A stretch of 64,000 bases of DNA from the NCBI GenBank assembly GCA_905182835.1, contig CAJJDI010000014.1, forward strand, positions 1 through 64,000, written 5' to 3'. The notes under the pieces are model-generated. The model had not been told where the DNA came from and searched no databases. It was given only the letters and a program-made list of their open reading frames with translations. Below are positions 9,040-18,712 of this stretch, one piece after another; within the stretch, counting starts at the first letter, position 1, and the number at the start of each line of letters is the position of its first letter. The translations under genes and the position numbers were made by a program. The DNA comes from an uncultured Flavobacteriaceae bacterium (GTDB lineage Bacteria > Bacteroidota > Bacteroidia > Flavobacteriales > Flavobacteriaceae).

Positions 9040-11728
9040 TTTACTTTATAGTATATTTAGTTTAGCCCAAGTAACAAATGAAGGAAACCCTAGAAGCTGG
9101 TCTTATTCAGCAGATGACTTAGAACTTGTAGAGTCTAAAACACTACCTATATTTGATCTTAAATCTGTCCAAGAAGAAGATAAAGTAAATGACTTATCTT
9201 TTGATAGTCCATGGAGGTTTGGATACATGCACAGTGTAGATTATGGCTTTGAAGATGGTCAATGGGATATATTAGAAAATGGTGACAGAATTTGGAGAAT
9301 ATTAATTTCTTCCCCTAGCGCATTATCTCTCAATTTCGTTTTTGATAATTTATTTATTCCTAAGGGAGCTTCTTTATATTTATATAATGATGATAAATCA
9401 GATTTATTAGGAGCTTACACTAGTGATCAAAATCAAGAAGGTGGAATTTTAGGCACATGGCTTGTAGAAGGTGATTACGTATGGATTGAATATTATGAAC
9501 CACAAAATGTTATTGGTCAAGGAACTTTACATATAGCAAAAGCTACACATGGTTATAGGAATGCTGATACTTTTAATCAGGCTAAAGGATTAAACGATTC
9601 TGGAGATTGTAATTTAGATGTTGATTGTTCAATTGGAGATGATTGGGAAGAATTAAAAGAACACAATAAAAGATCTGTTGGTATATTACTTTCTGGAGGT
9701 TCTGGATTTTGTACAGGAGCATTAATTAATAATACTCAAAATGATGGTACACCTTATTTTCTAACTGCTGATCATTGTTATAGTAATCCAGCGTCTTGGG
9801 CATTTAGATTTGGATGGATTAGTCCAAACCCTGTCTGTGCTACCACTGAAAATAGTAGTAACGGACCTACGAACATGACTATTAGTGGCGCTACTTTACG
9901 AGCAAGGGATGCAGGATCTGATTTTGCATTAGTTGAAATTAATAGTGATATCCCTGAAGATTGGGATAGAGTTTTTGCTGGATGGGATAAATCAGATAAT
10001 TTTCCTGAATTCCAAGTAGGTATTCATCATCCATCTGGAGATGTTATGAAAGTTTGTAGAGATGACGATCCTGCTACCAAAGAAGTAAATGCTGGAGCTC
10101 AAACATGGGAAATAGTCGGAGGCCTACCTGGTGGATGGGAAATAGGTGTTACTGAGCCTGGCTCGTCAGGATCACCATTATTCGACCAAGAAGGTAGAAT
10201 TATAGGTCAGCTATATGGTGGAGGTGCTGCTTGTGCAGGAACTAATGATAATGATGCTTATGATTATTACGGAAGAGTTGGAGTTTCATGGGAAGGAGCA
10301 GGAACATCTTCTACAAGATTAAGAGATTGGTTAGACCCTCAAGGAACAGGAAATGACACCATGGATCCTTATCCTACATTAACCAGTTTTCCTTATGATT
10401 CAGGTGTATCTAGCATAGATTCACCAATAAATGGAATTCTAACATCCAATGAAGTTATTATAGTTACTATCACAAATTATGGGGAGAATTCAATATCAAA
10501 TTTTGATGTTTCTTACCAAATAGATGGAGGAGCTGTGATAACAGAAACATTTACAGCTACAATATTAACAGGAGAGTCATCTCAATTTTCGTTTACTACA
10601 ACAGCTGATATGGCAACAGTAGGTCAAACCTATCAAATTTATTCTTTCACTGAACTTTCAGCAGATGAAGACTCTGAAAATGATGGAGTTTATTCAGATG
10701 TTACACATCTTAATCCTAATGACTTGGGTATTTCAGAAATAACTAGCCCAACGTCTGGAACAAACCTTTTAGCTAATGAATCTATTACTGCTATAATTAC
10801 TAATTATGGTTCATCATCTCAATCTGACTTTGAAGTTTCATATGAGATTAATGGTGAGACAGTTACTGAAACTGTTCCTGGTCCTTTAGAGGGTAATACT
10901 TCAATGACTTACACTTTTACACAAACTGTAGATTTATCTGCTTTTGGAGTGTATGAGATTGTTGTTTTTGTATATGAAGATAATGATGCTGATACATCAA
11001 ATAATTCTTTAGTGATTGTAGTTAATAATTCTAATTGTTCTCCTACAGCAGATACTTCCTATGGAGATGGGTTTCAACTTTTTGAAGTAGGGGGTATTAG
11101 TAATACTTCTGCTGGAGAAGGTTATGCGGATTTTACTAATTTATCGACTGATTTAGAACAAGGTTCAAGTCATAACTTAACAGTTACAACTGGTTATGGA
11201 AATCAATACATTAGAGTTTGGATAGATTTTAATGATGACTACATTTTCTCCTTAGATGAATTAGTAGTAGATAATTACGTTATTGCATCTGGAGGAGCCG
11301 CCGGAACTTACACTGAAACAATGGACTTAGTTGTTCCTGCTAATGCTACTCTTGGGCAACATATTATGAGAGCTAAATCTAATTGGAATGGACCAGTTCC
11401 AGATGATGCATGCGAGGAAACTACCTATGGTGAAACTGAAGATTATATGGCTAATATAGTTGAGAGTTTATCAATAAATAGCATTCAAATTGAAAACATA
11501 TCAATATATCCGAACCCAGTAAATAACATATTAAATATTAATATAGGATCTAATAGTGATTTAAATTATTCAATATTTAATATTACAGGTCAAACTATTA
11601 TAAAAGGTATATTTGACAACTCAATTAACGGAATTGATTTTTCAACTTTATCTGAAGGAATTTATTTTCTTAAAGTTTTTGACACACAATTAAATAAGCA
11701 GAACACTTATAAGCTGATTAAGAAATAA
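9008..11728 (+). CDS. Secreted lysyl-endopeptidase-like serine protease with GEVED and T9SS sorting domains
   Basis: This is a predicted T9SS-exported trypsin-fold protease of 906 residues. The ATG at 9008 starts a clean signal peptide (MKNSKILLALFLLYSIFSLAQ), so the 15-codon extension to 8963 is rejected. The catalytic triad can be read: His in YFLTADHCYS, Asp in GSDFALVEI and Ser in GSSGSPLFDQ. The cysteines around them (FCTG, DHC) resemble Achromobacter lysyl endopeptidase. After the protease domain (about residues 210-455) come two CARDB-like repeats, a GEVED domain and a type A sorting domain with the ISIYPNPVNN motif. Context suggests extracellular protein degradation. A palindrome covers the start region, suggesting translational control. 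The substrate preference (Lys) is an inference from family resemblance. Confidence 0.85.
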   Translation: MKNSKILLALFLLYSIFSLAQVTNEGNPRSWSYSADDLELVESKTLPIFDLKSVQEEDKVNDLSFDSPWRFGYMHSVDYGFEDGQWDILENGDRIWRILISSPSALSLNFVFDNLFIPKGASLYLYNDDKSDLLGAYTSDQNQEGGILGTWLVEGDYVWIEYYEPQNVIGQGTLHIAKATHGYRNADTFNQAKGLNDSGDCNLDVDCSIGDDWEELKEHNKRSVGILLSGGSGFCTGALINNTQNDGTPYFLTADHCYSNPASWAFRFGWISPNPVCATTENSSNGPTNMTISGATLRARDAGSDFALVEINSDIPEDWDRVFAGWDKSDNFPEFQVGIHHPSGDVMKVCRDDDPATKEVNAGAQTWEIVGGLPGGWEIGVTEPGSSGSPLFDQEGRIIGQLYGGGAACAGTNDNDAYDYYGRVGVSWEGAGTSSTRLRDWLDPQGTGNDTMDPYPTLTSFPYDSGVSSIDSPINGILTSNEVIIVTITNYGENSISNFDVSYQIDGGAVITETFTATILTGESSQFSFTTTADMATVGQTYQIYSFTELSADEDSENDGVYSDVTHLNPNDLGISEITSPTSGTNLLANESITAIITNYGSSSQSDFEVSYEINGETVTETVPGPLEGNTSMTYTFTQTVDLSAFGVYEIVVFVYEDNDADTSNNSLVIVVNNSNCSPTADTSYGDGFQLFEVGGISNTSAGEGYADFTNLSTDLEQGSSHNLTVTTGYGNQYIRVWIDFNDDYIFSLDELVVDNYVIASGGAAGTYTETMDLVVPANATLGQHIMRAKSNWNGPVPDDACEETTYGETEDYMANIVESLSINSIQIENISIYPNPVNNILNINIGSNSDLNYSIFNITGQTIIKGIFDNSINGIDFSTLSEGIYFLKVFDTQLNKQNTYKLIKK

Positions 11729-11746
11729 GATATAATTAAATTTAAT

Positions 11747-11779
11747 AAAAAAGGAAGCTACTTTAAAGCTTCCTTTTTT
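11747..11779. terminator. Bidirectional intrinsic terminator
   Basis: A perfect 13-base inverted repeat (AAAAAAGGAAGCT at 11747-11759 and its complement at 11767-11779) has a 7-base loop and A/T tracts on both sides. It lies between the convergent protease gene and the SprA-like gene, so it can end transcription from either strand. Confidence 0.85.
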
Positions 11780-11780
11780 A

Positions 11781-14700
11781 TTAAAAATTAGCTTTTAATT
11801 GAATATTTCCATTATGAATAACTGAATTATTTTCAGTTTTTCTAGCGAAATAATTCAAGTTCAAATCTACATATTTTGTTATTTTCTTTTGAATATTTAA
11901 TGACCATGTTAAATTATTCCCGGGTTGTAGTCCTTCCATCATAATATACCCAATGATTGAGTTGGGGTTACCCGTAAATTTATTCTTATAATAATTCAAC
12001 TCTCCATTGATCGATATCGCATTTTTATTTGAAAAGTTACTGGAGATACCAAATTTATTCTGAGATAGAGTTTCAAAATTGCCAATTATATTCTCCGTAT
12101 TTGAGTATTGATAATAAAGGTCTATTTTGTTTGAATTCTCAATGAAATATGTAAATTTTGGCCCGTATTTTATGTCATTAAAATTATAATTTTTGCTTTC
12201 AAAATTTTCACTCTCACTTTTCCTGTTGTTAATAGAAATTAATGACGAAAAAAGTATATTTTTTAATTTGTGATTTACATTGATCTGATGACTTAATAGT
12301 TCATTCTCGACATAACCAAATGACAGAGTATTTTTTGAGCGATTATTAATAAATGTATATGTAGTGGAGTAGTGTTGCTTTCCTCTATTGAAATATAAAT
12401 TATTTCTTAGGTTCATGGTTAAGGCTAGTAAACTATTTGCAGATGTTTTGAATGGGTTTAGATCAAACTGATTATTTCTTTTTACACTCTTTTTTTGAAT
12501 TAAATACTGGCTTTGATTTTGAAATTTTGATAGTATTTTTTTAAGCTTTAAGCTACTTTTAGACCATTTTTTTAAATTAATATTTAATGACTGACTAAAT
12601 TTATTTTGATAGGTCTTTATGAACTTTTGATTAGGTAATAAAACTCTAATATATATTCCTTCATCTTCAAACTGTGCAATCTCAAACTCTTCTAGCTCTT
12701 GTATATTATTGTTATTAATATCTATCCATCGATAGTTTCCTACCCCTGGGTCAACCTCTATAAAAGTAAATTCTTGTTGTGCTAAATTTCCAGAATTAGA
12801 TTCATATGCGATGTTTAACTTTATTATATCATCAGAAGTTTTTTTGAAATAATTTATTCTAGAATTTAAAAATTTTTCACTGTTTGTTTCATTCGCTCTC
12901 TTTAGAATTCTGTAGTTAGTAAAAACGGAAAGTTTTGTGTTTGAATTATTTATTATACGTGAGTTTATAGAAAAGTTATTAGATGCGTTTACTTTTTGAA
13001 TTCTATTGTTTACTACACTATCATTTACCCTTTGATTAAGCCCTAGTTCTACAAAAACACTTGTTGAGTCCCCTATTCCTGCTGTAAAGCCATAAGATGT
13101 AAACTTATGACTATTAACGATTAATGAATCTGTGTTTTTATTTCTCTTAATATTATTTTCATAATCTAAATTAATGTCAAACCACTTATTCTTATTTTTT
13201 AATCTAACTGTATTATAACTTCTTGAAAACTCAGATTTTATTAACTCAGAATTTGATTTTAGTAAACTATTATTGGAATTTATTTTTATTTTATTGTTAT
13301 TATAATTGAATAATGTATTATGCTTTGTTCCTTTAAAATTATTTACAAATTCTAAGTTCTGATAACTGTAATTCACAAAGCCTATATTTTTTTTTGTGAT
13401 TAATATCTCAGCAGAAGCTTCGTTTTGTGTTTTATTAAATTGATTGTTCACATTTAATAAAGTCGAGTCTAAATTCCAATCTCTCAAGAATTCTGTATTA
13501 TAATAATTTTCTATAGATCTAAAATCCTTATTAATATGCTTAAACTGAAGCCTATTAATAATTTCAATTTTATCAGTGCTTGTAAAAAAATTCTCTAATT
13601 CTATTTTAGCTGCTAATCCATTGTTGTCTTTGTCATCAATTGAAGAAAATTTATTTTTGTCATTATTACTATTTGCTAACTCAAAATTTATTTTTGAATT
13701 TTTAGATATTTCATAATCCCCGCTTACAATAGCAATTTGAATTTCTTCAGGAGCTATTAGATTAATCACTGGTTGATAATCACCTTGTTTAACCCCTGAA
13801 ATAGGTTGTGTGTAGTTATAAATGTTAGAAATAGTATTGGTAGTTGCTAATGAGTAATTTCCTTCATTTTCACCAACGTAACTAAATTTTATAGAGTATA
13901 ACTCATCATTTGGGTTATTAGAAAACTCGTAAAATTCTATGTTATTTTCAATCACTTTCTTGTATAAAATCCTGTTTTCATTGTATTCTGTAGATATTAT
14001 TGATGAAGACTGCATTAAATCTGTATCATCCCCGGCCAAAGTTAATGCTTCTATGTTTTCTGTAGTTAAACTTTGTTGTAACGGCTGACCTTTTAAATCA
14101 CTTTCATTATATACCATTACATTAACATTTAACTTTTCAGTTTTTATTTCTCCACCCGCATACGCCATGAACCTGGAATAATTTCTATCACTAATTTGAT
14201 AATCGACCTTTATTCTCATTTCTGAGCTAATTGGATAAGTTGTATTAAACACAATTTCACCAGCATTATAATCAATTATGTAGTCTTTGTTCTCTCCTCT
14301 TTGTAATAGCATACCGTTAACATATACTTTCTCACTATCTGAAACTACTAATATATAAAGCTCTCCATTACCTCCTTGCATTTTATATGGCCCTTGGTTA
14401 CCATCTTGGGCAGTCATATTGCTACTTTTAAACTGACCTTTGACTATTGCTGCTGATAAATATGCATTTTCTTCATCATTAATTTGTGCAGAAATTAATA
14501 ATCCCTGAATTCTTTTACTAAACATTCCAAAATACGTATTAGAATTTTTTAGATCGATATCACCGGCTCTAATTTTCCATTTGTCACTTTTTAACTCTAT
14601 GAAAATTTGATCGAATTCATCCAATGTCTGTGAATATCCATTGTCTTGAAGTGGTATATTTGCGTCTTGTATAGAGGCTGTTATTTCAACTTTGTCATTT

Positions 14701-15092
14701 AGTTTACCATAGATTTGCAAATCTAATTCGCTATTCAACACAGAATTTCTATTATTTCCTAAGTTTATGCCCCTTGAAATACTTCCCGCGGTATTCAATC
14801 CTTCGAAGGGATCACCACTAGACTTTATGTTAGATTGTGAAACTTTATATAAACGATCAAGGTTGTTAGTGTTTTGAATAATAAGATCTTCACTTAGAAA
14901 CTTATACTCTCTTGTTATAAAATCAGGATACACAATACTATCATTACTGATTTTCTTATTTTTTTCTTCTACATAAAGACTGTCATTGAGCACAGTTTTT
15001 TTATTTTGAGAAATAGATTTTGAAAAATTTAGATTGGAAGAAAATCCATGAACCGAAAAAAACATCAATATCAAATACAAGAAACCTTTCAT
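11781..15092 (-). CDS. SprA-like outer-membrane beta-barrel/cell-surface protein
   Basis: This is a large (1103-residue) envelope protein of unknown role. It has an N-terminal signal peptide (MKGFLYLILMFFSVHGFSS). Near residues 95-170, the segments GSISRGINLGNNRN, LDLQIYGKLNDKVEITASI and DEFDQIFIELKSDKWKIRAGD strongly recall the repeated N-terminal region of SprA, the giant T9SS translocon protein. SprA itself is about 2400 residues, so this is not SprA but a shorter relative. The C-terminal half is a long series of alternating polar/aromatic beta strands and ends in QLKANF, fitting a barrel with a terminal aromatic. It is monocistronic, with a shared terminator downstream. SprA likeness is my reading by eye; no function is known to me. 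Confidence 0.6.
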   Translation of the reverse strand: MKGFLYLILMFFSVHGFSSNLNFSKSISQNKKTVLNDSLYVEEKNKKISNDSIVYPDFITREYKFLSEDLIIQNTNNLDRLYKVSQSNIKSSGDPFEGLNTAGSISRGINLGNNRNSVLNSELDLQIYGKLNDKVEITASIQDANIPLQDNGYSQTLDEFDQIFIELKSDKWKIRAGDIDLKNSNTYFGMFSKRIQGLLISAQINDEENAYLSAAIVKGQFKSSNMTAQDGNQGPYKMQGGNGELYILVVSDSEKVYVNGMLLQRGENKDYIIDYNAGEIVFNTTYPISSEMRIKVDYQISDRNYSRFMAYAGGEIKTEKLNVNVMVYNESDLKGQPLQQSLTTENIEALTLAGDDTDLMQSSSIISTEYNENRILYKKVIENNIEFYEFSNNPNDELYSIKFSYVGENEGNYSLATTNTISNIYNYTQPISGVKQGDYQPVINLIAPEEIQIAIVSGDYEISKNSKINFELANSNNDKNKFSSIDDKDNNGLAAKIELENFFTSTDKIEIINRLQFKHINKDFRSIENYYNTEFLRDWNLDSTLLNVNNQFNKTQNEASAEILITKKNIGFVNYSYQNLEFVNNFKGTKHNTLFNYNNNKIKINSNNSLLKSNSELIKSEFSRSYNTVRLKNKNKWFDINLDYENNIKRNKNTDSLIVNSHKFTSYGFTAGIGDSTSVFVELGLNQRVNDSVVNNRIQKVNASNNFSINSRIINNSNTKLSVFTNYRILKRANETNSEKFLNSRINYFKKTSDDIIKLNIAYESNSGNLAQQEFTFIEVDPGVGNYRWIDINNNNIQELEEFEIAQFEDEGIYIRVLLPNQKFIKTYQNKFSQSLNINLKKWSKSSLKLKKILSKFQNQSQYLIQKKSVKRNNQFDLNPFKTSANSLLALTMNLRNNLYFNRGKQHYSTTYTFINNRSKNTLSFGYVENELLSHQINVNHKLKNILFSSLISINNRKSESENFESKNYNFNDIKYGPKFTYFIENSNKIDLYYQYSNTENIIGNFETLSQNKFGISSNFSNKNAISINGELNYYKNKFTGNPNSIIGYIMMEGLQPGNNLTWSLNIQKKITKYVDLNLNYFARKTENNSVIHNGNIQLKANF

Positions 15093-15192
15093 ACTATTGA
15101 ATAAACTCTAAATTATTTGAAATATTTTATTTTTTTGTTAAAACTTATGATCTAATCTAGTAATTAATTATTTGATTATATATTTTAGTAAA

Positions 15193-15957
15193 ATGAAAAT
15201 AATATCGTACAATGTAAATGGAATTCGGGCAGCTGTAAAAAAAGGTTTTATTGATTGGTTGTCAGAAGAGTCTCCAGACGTAATTTGTTTACAAGAAATT
15301 AAAGCGCTTGAGGAACAGTTAGATTTAGATTTGTTTATTAATGCTGGTTATAAGTATAATTACTGGTTTAGTGCTAACAAAAAAGGTTATAGTGGTGTGG
15401 CGATTCTAAGTAAAACTAAACCTAACCACGTGGAGTATGGCACAGGCATTGAATCAATGGATTTTGAGGGAAGGAATATTCGTGCTGATTTTGATAATTT
15501 TTCTGTCATGAGTTTATATCTTCCATCTGGAACTAACTTATTAAGATTAGAGCATAAACTAAACTATATGAATATGTTTCAAGACTATATAGACAAACTT
15601 AAGATGTCATTTGATAAATTAATTATTGTTGGAGATTACAATATTTGCCATAAATCAATTGATATACATGATCCAGTTAGAAACAAAAACGTGTCAGGGT
15701 TTTTACCTATAGAAAGATCATGGCTAGATATATTTATCTCTAGAGGTTTTGTAGACTCTTTTAGGGAAATAAATAATTTACCGGACATGTATAGTTGGTG
15801 GAGCTATAGAGCTAACTCTAGACAAAACAATAAAGGGTGGAGAATTGATTATGCGATGTTAACTCAGAATTTAAAGAATAATATTTCTGATGCTAAAATA
15901 TTGAACGTAGTAAAACATAGTGATCATTGTCCAATTCTTGTTGAATTAAAATTTTAA
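15193..15957 (+). CDS. xth: Exodeoxyribonuclease III
   Basis: This is an AP endonuclease/3'-5' exonuclease of base-excision repair, 254 residues. The ATG at 15193 opens the family's MKIISYNVNGIRAA start, so the 7-codon upstream extension is rejected. Catalytic residues are visible: Asn in SYNVNG, Glu in CLQEIKA, Asp/Asn in IIVGDYNICH, and the terminal Asp-His pair in KHSDHCPILVEL. It is followed after 3 bases by an aldo/keto reductase gene on the same strand, so the two may be co-transcribed, although their functions do not obviously link. Confidence 0.95.
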   Translation: MKIISYNVNGIRAAVKKGFIDWLSEESPDVICLQEIKALEEQLDLDLFINAGYKYNYWFSANKKGYSGVAILSKTKPNHVEYGTGIESMDFEGRNIRADFDNFSVMSLYLPSGTNLLRLEHKLNYMNMFQDYIDKLKMSFDKLIIVGDYNICHKSIDIHDPVRNKNVSGFLPIERSWLDIFISRGFVDSFREINNLPDMYSWWSYRANSRQNNKGWRIDYAMLTQNLKNNISDAKILNVVKHSDHCPILVELKF

Positions 15958-15960
15958 ATT

Positions 15961-16998
15961 ATGAAATATAATATTATTCCACATACCAATATAAAAGTCA
16001 GCAAGATTTGTTTGGGTACTATGACATGGGGCAATCAAAATGATAAAAAAGAAGCTTTTGAACAATTAGATTTTGCTGTTGATAGAGGTGTAAATTTCAT
16101 TGATACCGCTGAGCTTTACCCTGTACCTGCAGAGGCTAAAACAAGTGGTAGAACTAGTGAAATAATAGGGCAGTGGTTAAAACAAAAAAACAATAGGGAT
16201 AAACTTGTTATAGCTACTAAAATTGCCGGTCCTGGAGAGTACACAAAACATATCCGAACAGGAGGTTTTTCTCCGAAATCTATTGAAGATGCAATTAATA
16301 AAAGTTTAAAAAGACTCCAAACTGATTATATTGATTTATACCAATTACATTGGCCTGAAAGGACAGCTAATTTTTTCGGTATTAGAGATTACAAGCATAA
16401 CTATAAAGAAAAGTGGAATGATAATTTCAACGAAATATTACAGTCCTTAGATCGATTTGTTAAAGAAGGGAAGATTAGACACATTGGAATATCTAATGAG
16501 AAGGCTTGGGGTTCTATGAGATATATTGAGGAATCTAACAAATCAGATTTACCAAGAATTGTTACAATTCAAAATGCATACTCTTTATTAAATAGACCTT
16601 TTGAAGGGGATCTTGCAGAAATTTCAATTAGAGAAGGGTTAGGACTACTTGCTTATTCCCCTCTAGGTTTTGGTGTTTTATCTGGCAAGTATATTAATGG
16701 AACTTCATCAAAAAATTCAAGATTAAATTTATTCCCTAGATTCGCTAGGTATAGTAGTAATGAGGCTACAAATGCTACTCGGGAATACTTAAATATTGCA
16801 TCAGACAACAACTTAAGCTTAACTCAAATGGCTTTGGCTTTCGTAAATCAACAGCCATTTGTAACTAGTAATATAATAGGGGCAACAAACCTTACGCAAT
16901 TAAAAGAGAATATCTCTAGTATTAATGTTAATTTGAATGAAGAAATATTAAATAAAATAAATGAGGTCCATTCTAAAATACCTAACCCTTCTCCATAA
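15961..16998 (+). CDS. Aldo/keto reductase (Tas-like)
   Basis: This is an NADPH-dependent oxidoreductase of the AKR superfamily, 345 residues, cytoplasmic. The fold signatures are clear: LGTMTWGNQND at the N-terminus, the catalytic tetrad region FIDTAELYP (Asp, Tyr), a Lys in VIATKIAG, a His in LYQLHWPER, the GKIRHIGISNE strand and the cofactor-binding SNIIGATNLTQLKENI. Its length and the extended loop after the Tyr resemble E. coli Tas and plant/potassium-channel-type AKRs. The substrate is unknown. It sits 3 bases after xth and ends at a strong terminator. Confidence 0.88.
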   Translation: MKYNIIPHTNIKVSKICLGTMTWGNQNDKKEAFEQLDFAVDRGVNFIDTAELYPVPAEAKTSGRTSEIIGQWLKQKNNRDKLVIATKIAGPGEYTKHIRTGGFSPKSIEDAINKSLKRLQTDYIDLYQLHWPERTANFFGIRDYKHNYKEKWNDNFNEILQSLDRFVKEGKIRHIGISNEKAWGSMRYIEESNKSDLPRIVTIQNAYSLLNRPFEGDLAEISIREGLGLLAYSPLGFGVLSGKYINGTSSKNSRLNLFPRFARYSSNEATNATREYLNIASDNNLSLTQMALAFVNQQPFVTSNIIGATNLTQLKENISSINVNLNEEILNKINEVHSKIPNPSP

Positions 16999-17028
16999 AA
17001 AAAGCCCTATTTTTCAATAGGGCTTTTT
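16997..17028. terminator. Bidirectional intrinsic terminator
   Basis: A 12-base perfect stem (AAAAAGCCCTAT at 16999-17010 with its complement at 17017-17028) has a 6-base loop (TTTTCA) and poly-A/poly-T flanks. It lies between the convergent aldo/keto reductase and RNase G genes and should serve both. Confidence 0.88.
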
Positions 17029-17030
17029 AA

Positions 17031-18578
17031 TTATAATTTAATGTTCTTACCGTCTTTATCAGTAAAATGATATTCTAGATAAGTATAAGCATCTCTTGGA
17101 TTAATTTTAATCCATTGCTTATACTGCCAAATCCACTTATTTCTAAAAGAATAGAGACCTTTATTAAGAAAAGCAGCAATAAATGGATGAGCATTTAATC
17201 TCACGTTTTTATGTCCTCTTTTTAATACTAATTCTAAATCTTCTGCGATTTTTCTAACAATAAGAATTGGAGCTTCAATTTCTGCTCCATTATTATTATT
17301 TGGATTTTGCTCTCTTGTTTTTATAGTCATTTCAGGCCTAACTCTTTGTCTGGTAATTTGAATTAATCCAAATTTACTCGGAGGAAGAATTTTGTGTTTA
17401 GCCCTGTCATCCTTCATTTCATCTTTTAAGTGATCAAATAGCTTTTTTCTGTTATCTGCAGATCCTAAATCTATAAAATCTACTACAATTATCCCTCCCA
17501 TATCACGGAGTCTTAATTGTCTAGCGATTTCAGTTGCAGCTATTAAATTAACTTCAAGAGCGGTATCTTCTTGATTATTTGATTTACTTGATCTATTTCC
17601 GCTATTTACATCAACAACATGTAACGCTTCGGTATGTTCTATAACTAAATATGCTCCCTTAGCCATTGATACATTTTGCCCAAAGGAAGTTTTTATTTGT
17701 CTTTCAACTCCATATTTCTCAAAAATAGGAGATTCGTCTTTATGTAGTTTAACTATAGATTCTTTGGTAGGTGCAATTTCTTGCACATAATCTTTTAATT
17801 GATAATAAAGAGTTTCATCATCTACCACAATTGAAGTAAAGGTGTCATTAAATAAATCTCTTAATATTAAAGAAGATTTATTCATTTCATCTAATACTTT
17901 ACTTGGATAAGTGGCTCTTTGCAATTTTTTACACATTGTTAACCATCTTTCATGCAATGTTTGTAAATCTTTGTCTAGTTCAGCTACTTTTTTGCCTTCA
18001 GCAACAGTTCTAATTATAACTCCAAATCCTTTTGGAGCAATACTTTTAACTAATCTTTTTAATCTATCTTTCTCATCATTAGAATCTATCTTTTGTGAGA
18101 CTGAAATTCGACTAGAAAATGGAACTAAGACCAAATATCTACCAGCTATTGATAGCTCGGAACTTATTCTTGGTCCCTTTGTAGAAATTGGTTCTTTAAT
18201 TATTTGTACTAATACTGTTTGATTAGGTTTTATAGCTTCATTGATACTGCCATTTTTATCGATTTCTTTTTCAAATGTAAAATTCTCAATAGAGTGATTT
18301 TTTAATTTACCTGAAATAATTCCTTTGATAAATTTTAAATACGTAGGTAGTTTAGGTCCTAAGTCGTGATAGTGTAAAAATCCATCTTTATGATATCCTA
18401 CATTTACAAATGCAGCATTCAATCCAGGAATAGATTTTCTTACCTTAGCAATAAACACATCACCGACGCTATATTTGCTACTCTCTTTGTCTTTTTGAAA
18501 TTCTACTAATTTTCCATCTTTTAATAAGGCAAAATCAACAATATTAGAACTAGAACGTATTATAAGTTCTTTATTCAT
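17031..18578 (-). CDS. rng: Ribonuclease E/G family protein (RNase G type)
   Basis: This is a single-strand endoribonuclease for rRNA maturation and mRNA decay, 515 residues. The N-terminus MNKELIIRSSSNIVDFALLKDGKLVEF and the S1 domain (residues of about 35-130, VGDVFIAKVRKSIPGLNAAFVNVG) are typical. The catalytic aspartates lie in LHVVDVNSG and GGIIVVDFIDL. PSKFGLIQITRQRVRPE matches the region before the Zn-link. The CPxC zinc-link cysteines of the enterobacterial enzymes are missing; the only cysteine is in LTMCKK. There is no C-terminal scaffold region, so this is RNase G rather than RNase E. It lies downstream of the 29-residue basic gene and HU on the same strand. Confidence 0.94.
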   Translation of the reverse strand: MNKELIIRSSSNIVDFALLKDGKLVEFQKDKESSKYSVGDVFIAKVRKSIPGLNAAFVNVGYHKDGFLHYHDLGPKLPTYLKFIKGIISGKLKNHSIENFTFEKEIDKNGSINEAIKPNQTVLVQIIKEPISTKGPRISSELSIAGRYLVLVPFSSRISVSQKIDSNDEKDRLKRLVKSIAPKGFGVIIRTVAEGKKVAELDKDLQTLHERWLTMCKKLQRATYPSKVLDEMNKSSLILRDLFNDTFTSIVVDDETLYYQLKDYVQEIAPTKESIVKLHKDESPIFEKYGVERQIKTSFGQNVSMAKGAYLVIEHTEALHVVDVNSGNRSSKSNNQEDTALEVNLIAATEIARQLRLRDMGGIIVVDFIDLGSADNRKKLFDHLKDEMKDDRAKHKILPPSKFGLIQITRQRVRPEMTIKTREQNPNNNNGAEIEAPILIVRKIAEDLELVLKRGHKNVRLNAHPFIAAFLNKGLYSFRNKWIWQYKQWIKINPRDAYTYLEYHFTDKDGKNIKL

Positions 18579-18712
18579 AATGTTATTTTTTATCTATGCT
18601 TTGCATAAATTGATTATTAAATTTAATGTATGTCAACAAACTCATGAATACGAAATTAATTATCGTAAATTAAACATGAATCTTATTTCAAGGAACTTAT
18701 ATAGAAAAATAA

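Noticed and set aside
17911-18222. 103-codon open frame on the plus strand inside RNase G
   Set aside because: It is antisense to a well-supported gene, has a Ser/Leu/Ile-rich shadow composition and matches no family.
18595-18607. Small palindrome TATGC-TTT-GCATA before rng
   Set aside because: Five-base arms are expected by chance in AT-rich sequence, and there is no matching promoter geometry.
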